Of a stretch of 64,000 nt of DNA, positions 62,287-64,000 are shown one piece after another. The notes under the pieces are model-generated. The model searched no databases. It was given only the letters and a program-made list of their open reading frames with translations, and was not told the DNA's origin. Each line of letters begins with the position of its first letter. Positions within the stretch are counted from its first letter, which is position 1. The DNA comes from Pseudoalteromonas espejiana DSM 9414 (GTDB lineage: Bacteria > Pseudomonadota > Gammaproteobacteria > Enterobacterales > Alteromonadaceae), in the NCBI RefSeq assembly GCF_002221525.1, contig NZ_CP011028.1:1189001-1253000 (forward strand). The letters run 5' to 3'. The translations under genes and the position numbers were made by a program.

Positions 62287-62822
62287 TGAGGTTACAAGCT
62301 CGTTTTCGTTGGTTGCCAACGCCGTTTCGTAGTTTCTTTTTATTTGTAATCTGGTTACTACTCAATAATAGTGTATCGCCAGGTCACCTAGTATTAGCTA
62401 CTTTTTTAGCGATTTTTATACCGTTATTAAGTTTTTCATTACGTGACCCTCAACCTTTAATACTAAAACCTGGTTTGGCGTTAAAGCAGTTACTTATAGT
62501 GCTTTACGATATTGTGGTGGCTAATTTACAGGTTGCCTTATTAATAATTGGCCCTGCCAAAAAGCTGCGTCCTGCTTTTGTAAAAGTACCCATAGATTTA
62601 ACGCACGATATGCCGATTACTATTCTTGCTAGCTGTGTGTCACTCACGCCTGGTACAGTCAGTGCCGAGGTGTATCCCATCCCAGAATCGCTTAGTGAAG
62701 GTGAAAAGCCAACGCAGCGTTATTTACTTATTCATGTGCTCGATTTAAAAGATGAAGAGGCACTTATTAAACAAATTAAACAACGCTATGAAACTCCCCT
62801 GAAGGAGATTTTTCAATGTTAG
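62286..62822 (+). CDS. Cation/H+ antiporter subunit E
   Basis: 178 residues. N-terminal helices and the conserved SCVSLTPGTVSAEVYP of MrpE/PhaE. The final bases overlap subunit F by 7 bases. Confidence 0.9.
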   Translation: MRLQARFRWLPTPFRSFFLFVIWLLLNNSVSPGHLVLATFLAIFIPLLSFSLRDPQPLILKPGLALKQLLIVLYDIVVANLQVALLIIGPAKKLRPAFVKVPIDLTHDMPITILASCVSLTPGTVSAEVYPIPESLSEGEKPTQRYLLIHVLDLKDEEALIKQIKQRYETPLKEIFQC

Positions 62823-63085
62823 ACACTGTATTACTTATTGTTTTTTCAATGATTGGCTTATCGCTGTTACTTAACTTATGGCGCTTAATTATTGGCCCAT
62901 CGGTACCAGATAGAATTTTAGCCTTAGATACCATGTATATAAATGTTATTGCGCTAATTATTTTATACAGCATTAGCATGGGCACAGGCTTGTACTTTGA
63001 GGCCGCGCTGCTTATAGCAATGTTAGGTTTTATTAGTACTGTTGCGGTATGTAAGTATTTACTGCGCGGCGATATAATTGAATAG
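62816..63085 (+). CDS. Cation/H+ antiporter subunit F
   Basis: 89 residues, three helices. Contains WRLIIGPSVPDRILALDTMYINVIALI, the MrpF signature. ATG inside the end of subunit E with GAAGGAGAT upstream. G follows 9 bases later. Confidence 0.92.
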   Translation: MLDTVLLIVFSMIGLSLLLNLWRLIIGPSVPDRILALDTMYINVIALIILYSISMGTGLYFEAALLIAMLGFISTVAVCKYLLRGDIIE

Positions 63086-63094
63086 GATTTAAAA

Positions 63095-63427
63095 ATGATA
63101 AGCGAATGGGTTGTATCTATACTGCTACTTTTTGGTGGGCTATTTATTTTAATTGGCTCACTAGGTTTAATAAAATTACCTGACTTTTATATGCGCTTAC
63201 ACGGCCCAACCAAAGCCACCACATTAGGTATGGCCAGTATATTAATTGCGGCTATGGTATTTTTTGCCAACTCTGAGCATGGTTTTAGTGTTAAAGAAAT
63301 TTTAATCACCGTATTTTTGTTAATTACCGCGCCAATAAGTGGCTATATGCTAATCAAATCAGCTATTCATCATAAGTTAAAAGCAAAAGAGGGCACTAAA
63401 GGGCTCGATAACATAGAAGAAGATTAA
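63095..63427 (+). CDS. Cation/H+ antiporter subunit G
   Basis: 110 residues, three helices. GLIKLPDFYMRLHGPTKATTLG is the MrpG/PhaG signature. Last gene of the operon, followed by a strong terminator. Confidence 0.92.
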   Translation: MISEWVVSILLLFGGLFILIGSLGLIKLPDFYMRLHGPTKATTLGMASILIAAMVFFANSEHGFSVKEILITVFLLITAPISGYMLIKSAIHHKLKAKEGTKGLDNIEED

Positions 63428-63443
63428 CCTTATAAGGGTAACT

Positions 63444-63481
63444 AAAAGGCCAAATAAATGTGTTTTATTTGGCCTTTTTTG
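63444..63481 (+). terminator. Antiporter operon terminator
   Basis: AAAAGGCCAAATAAA and TTTATTTGGCCTTTT arms with a short loop, then T's. Confidence 0.9.
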
Positions 63482-63511
63482 TATTTGCTCAATTGCAAAG
63501 TGCTCGAGCCA

Positions 63512-63665
63512 CCAATATTAGTTCGCAAGAATACTTAACTATTTTGAGTAGCTAAACCTGACGCTAGCAATGTTCAAAGTAGCTCATCTAAAGCTACTAA
63601 ATAACAAATTATTTGTTTATGTTGATTTATTATCCTCAGGTCAGGTTAATTACCTATTATTGCGT
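63512..63665. repeat. Degenerate copy 3 of the palindromic intergenic element
   Basis: AATATTAGTTCGCAAGAATA, then CTTAACTATTTTGA and a TAGCTAAAC block parallel the left half of the copy at 13332 (TACTAATCCGC, AATACTTAATCACTTTGA, GGCTAAACG). AGTAGCTCATCTAAAGCTACT follows where copy 2 has the CATTTAGAACAGCTAG block. The right end (TATTATTGCGTAT) is only loosely like GCAGATTGGTAT. Probably an old, diverged copy. Confidence 0.4.
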
Positions 63666-63718
63666 ATCGTTTTTAATCATGTGAGTATGGTGCCAATTTT
63701 ATATTTAAGGATAAAACA

Positions 63719-64000
63719 ATGACTAAAACATTATTACTTTCACTACTGATTTTTTCAGGCAGCGTATTTGCCGATCAAGCATCAAAGCAGCAAAAAATAG
63801 ATGAGCTAATAAACGTAATGAACATGGATGCCATGGTTGACTCAATGTACGGGCAAGTTGAAGGCATGATGAAAAATATGTCTGCGCAAATGGGCGTTAA
63901 ACCTTCTGAGCAAGCTATTTTTGATAAGTACTACGCAAATATGACCAATGTGCTAAAAACCGAAATGAGCTGGGCTAAAATGCAGCCAATGATGGTAAAT
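63719..64000 (+). CDS. DUF2059-type exported protein (truncated by window end)
   Basis: 94 codons seen, still open at the edge. Signal peptide MTKTLLLSLLIFSGSVFA|DQ, then a Met-rich helical start of the DUF2059 type (KIDELINVMNMDAMVDSMYGQVEGMMKNM). AAGGATAA ribosome site at 63708-63713. Function unknown; periplasmic by signal. Confidence 0.7.
   Translation, partial: MTKTLLLSLLIFSGSVFADQASKQQKIDELINVMNMDAMVDSMYGQVEGMMKNMSAQMGVKPSEQAIFDKYYANMTNVLKTEMSWAKMQPMMVN

Overview
The window is a chromosomal segment of a marine gammaproteobacterium, most probably a Pseudoalteromonas or close relative in the Alteromonadales. This is inferred from the low-GC coding style, the protein sequences, and the conserved blocks fMet-tRNA/rimP/nusA/infB/rbfA/truB/rpsO/pnp/nlpI and smrB/prmB/aroC/epmC/yfcL. 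No species call is possible without a database search. There is no CRISPR array, prophage or insertion sequence. The only mobile-looking DNA is a family of short palindromic intergenic elements ending in an ATACCAATC-type terminal repeat.

Layout. 1-9.4 kb (minus strand): a Tim44-like membrane protein, an ECF sigma factor with a membrane-bound DUF3379 partner, and a tightly overlapping moxR/DUF58/DUF4381/batA/batBC/batD operon. 9.6-13.3 kb: fadI-fadJ beta-oxidation operon behind a FadR-like operator. 13.5-23 kb: a GNAT acetyltransferase, a YjbR protein, the EF-P paralogue EfpL, a possible 42-residue membrane peptide, a PAS-GGDEF-EAL protein, a pitrilysin-like protease, sixA, a RidA protein, an AEC transporter and smrB. 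23.2-30.3 kb: prmB-aroC, DUF4112, a GST, epmC, an ATP-NAD kinase-like protein, yfcL and an AbgT transporter. 30.4-33.4 kb: an unknown membrane protein, deaD and grxA on the minus strand.

33.5-41.9 kb is the most unusual region. It encodes a response-regulator protein, an isochorismatase-fold protein lacking its catalytic Asp, a three-PAS hybrid histidine kinase, a small single-span membrane protein, a stand-alone EAL protein, an HPt protein and a LuxO-like sigma-54 activator. Four intergenic copies of TTTGCA-N3-TGCAAA (matching the published Vibrio LuxO operator TTGCA-W3-TGCAA) precede these genes. Three are followed by candidate sigma-54 promoters (-24/-12), and the fourth overlaps a candidate sigma-70 -35 box ahead of the HPt/activator pair. 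This looks like a self-contained LuxU/LuxO-type phosphorelay regulon controlling its own sensor genes and a c-di-GMP phosphodiesterase directly, with no Qrr sRNA gene visible.

42-45.5 kb: a peroxiredoxin-like protein, ibpA with a sigma-32-like promoter and a ROSE-type RNA thermometer, a FeS photolyase/cryptochrome and a globin-like protein. 45.8-56.4 kb: initiator tRNA, three tandem hairpins/terminators, rimP-nusA-infB, rbfA-truB, rpsO, pnp with a long leader hairpin, and nlpI overlapping an undescribed secreted metallopeptidase. 57.6-63.4 kb: a six-gene Mrp/Pha-type multisubunit cation/H+ antiporter operon (fused AB, C, D, E, F, G). The right edge cuts a DUF2059 gene.
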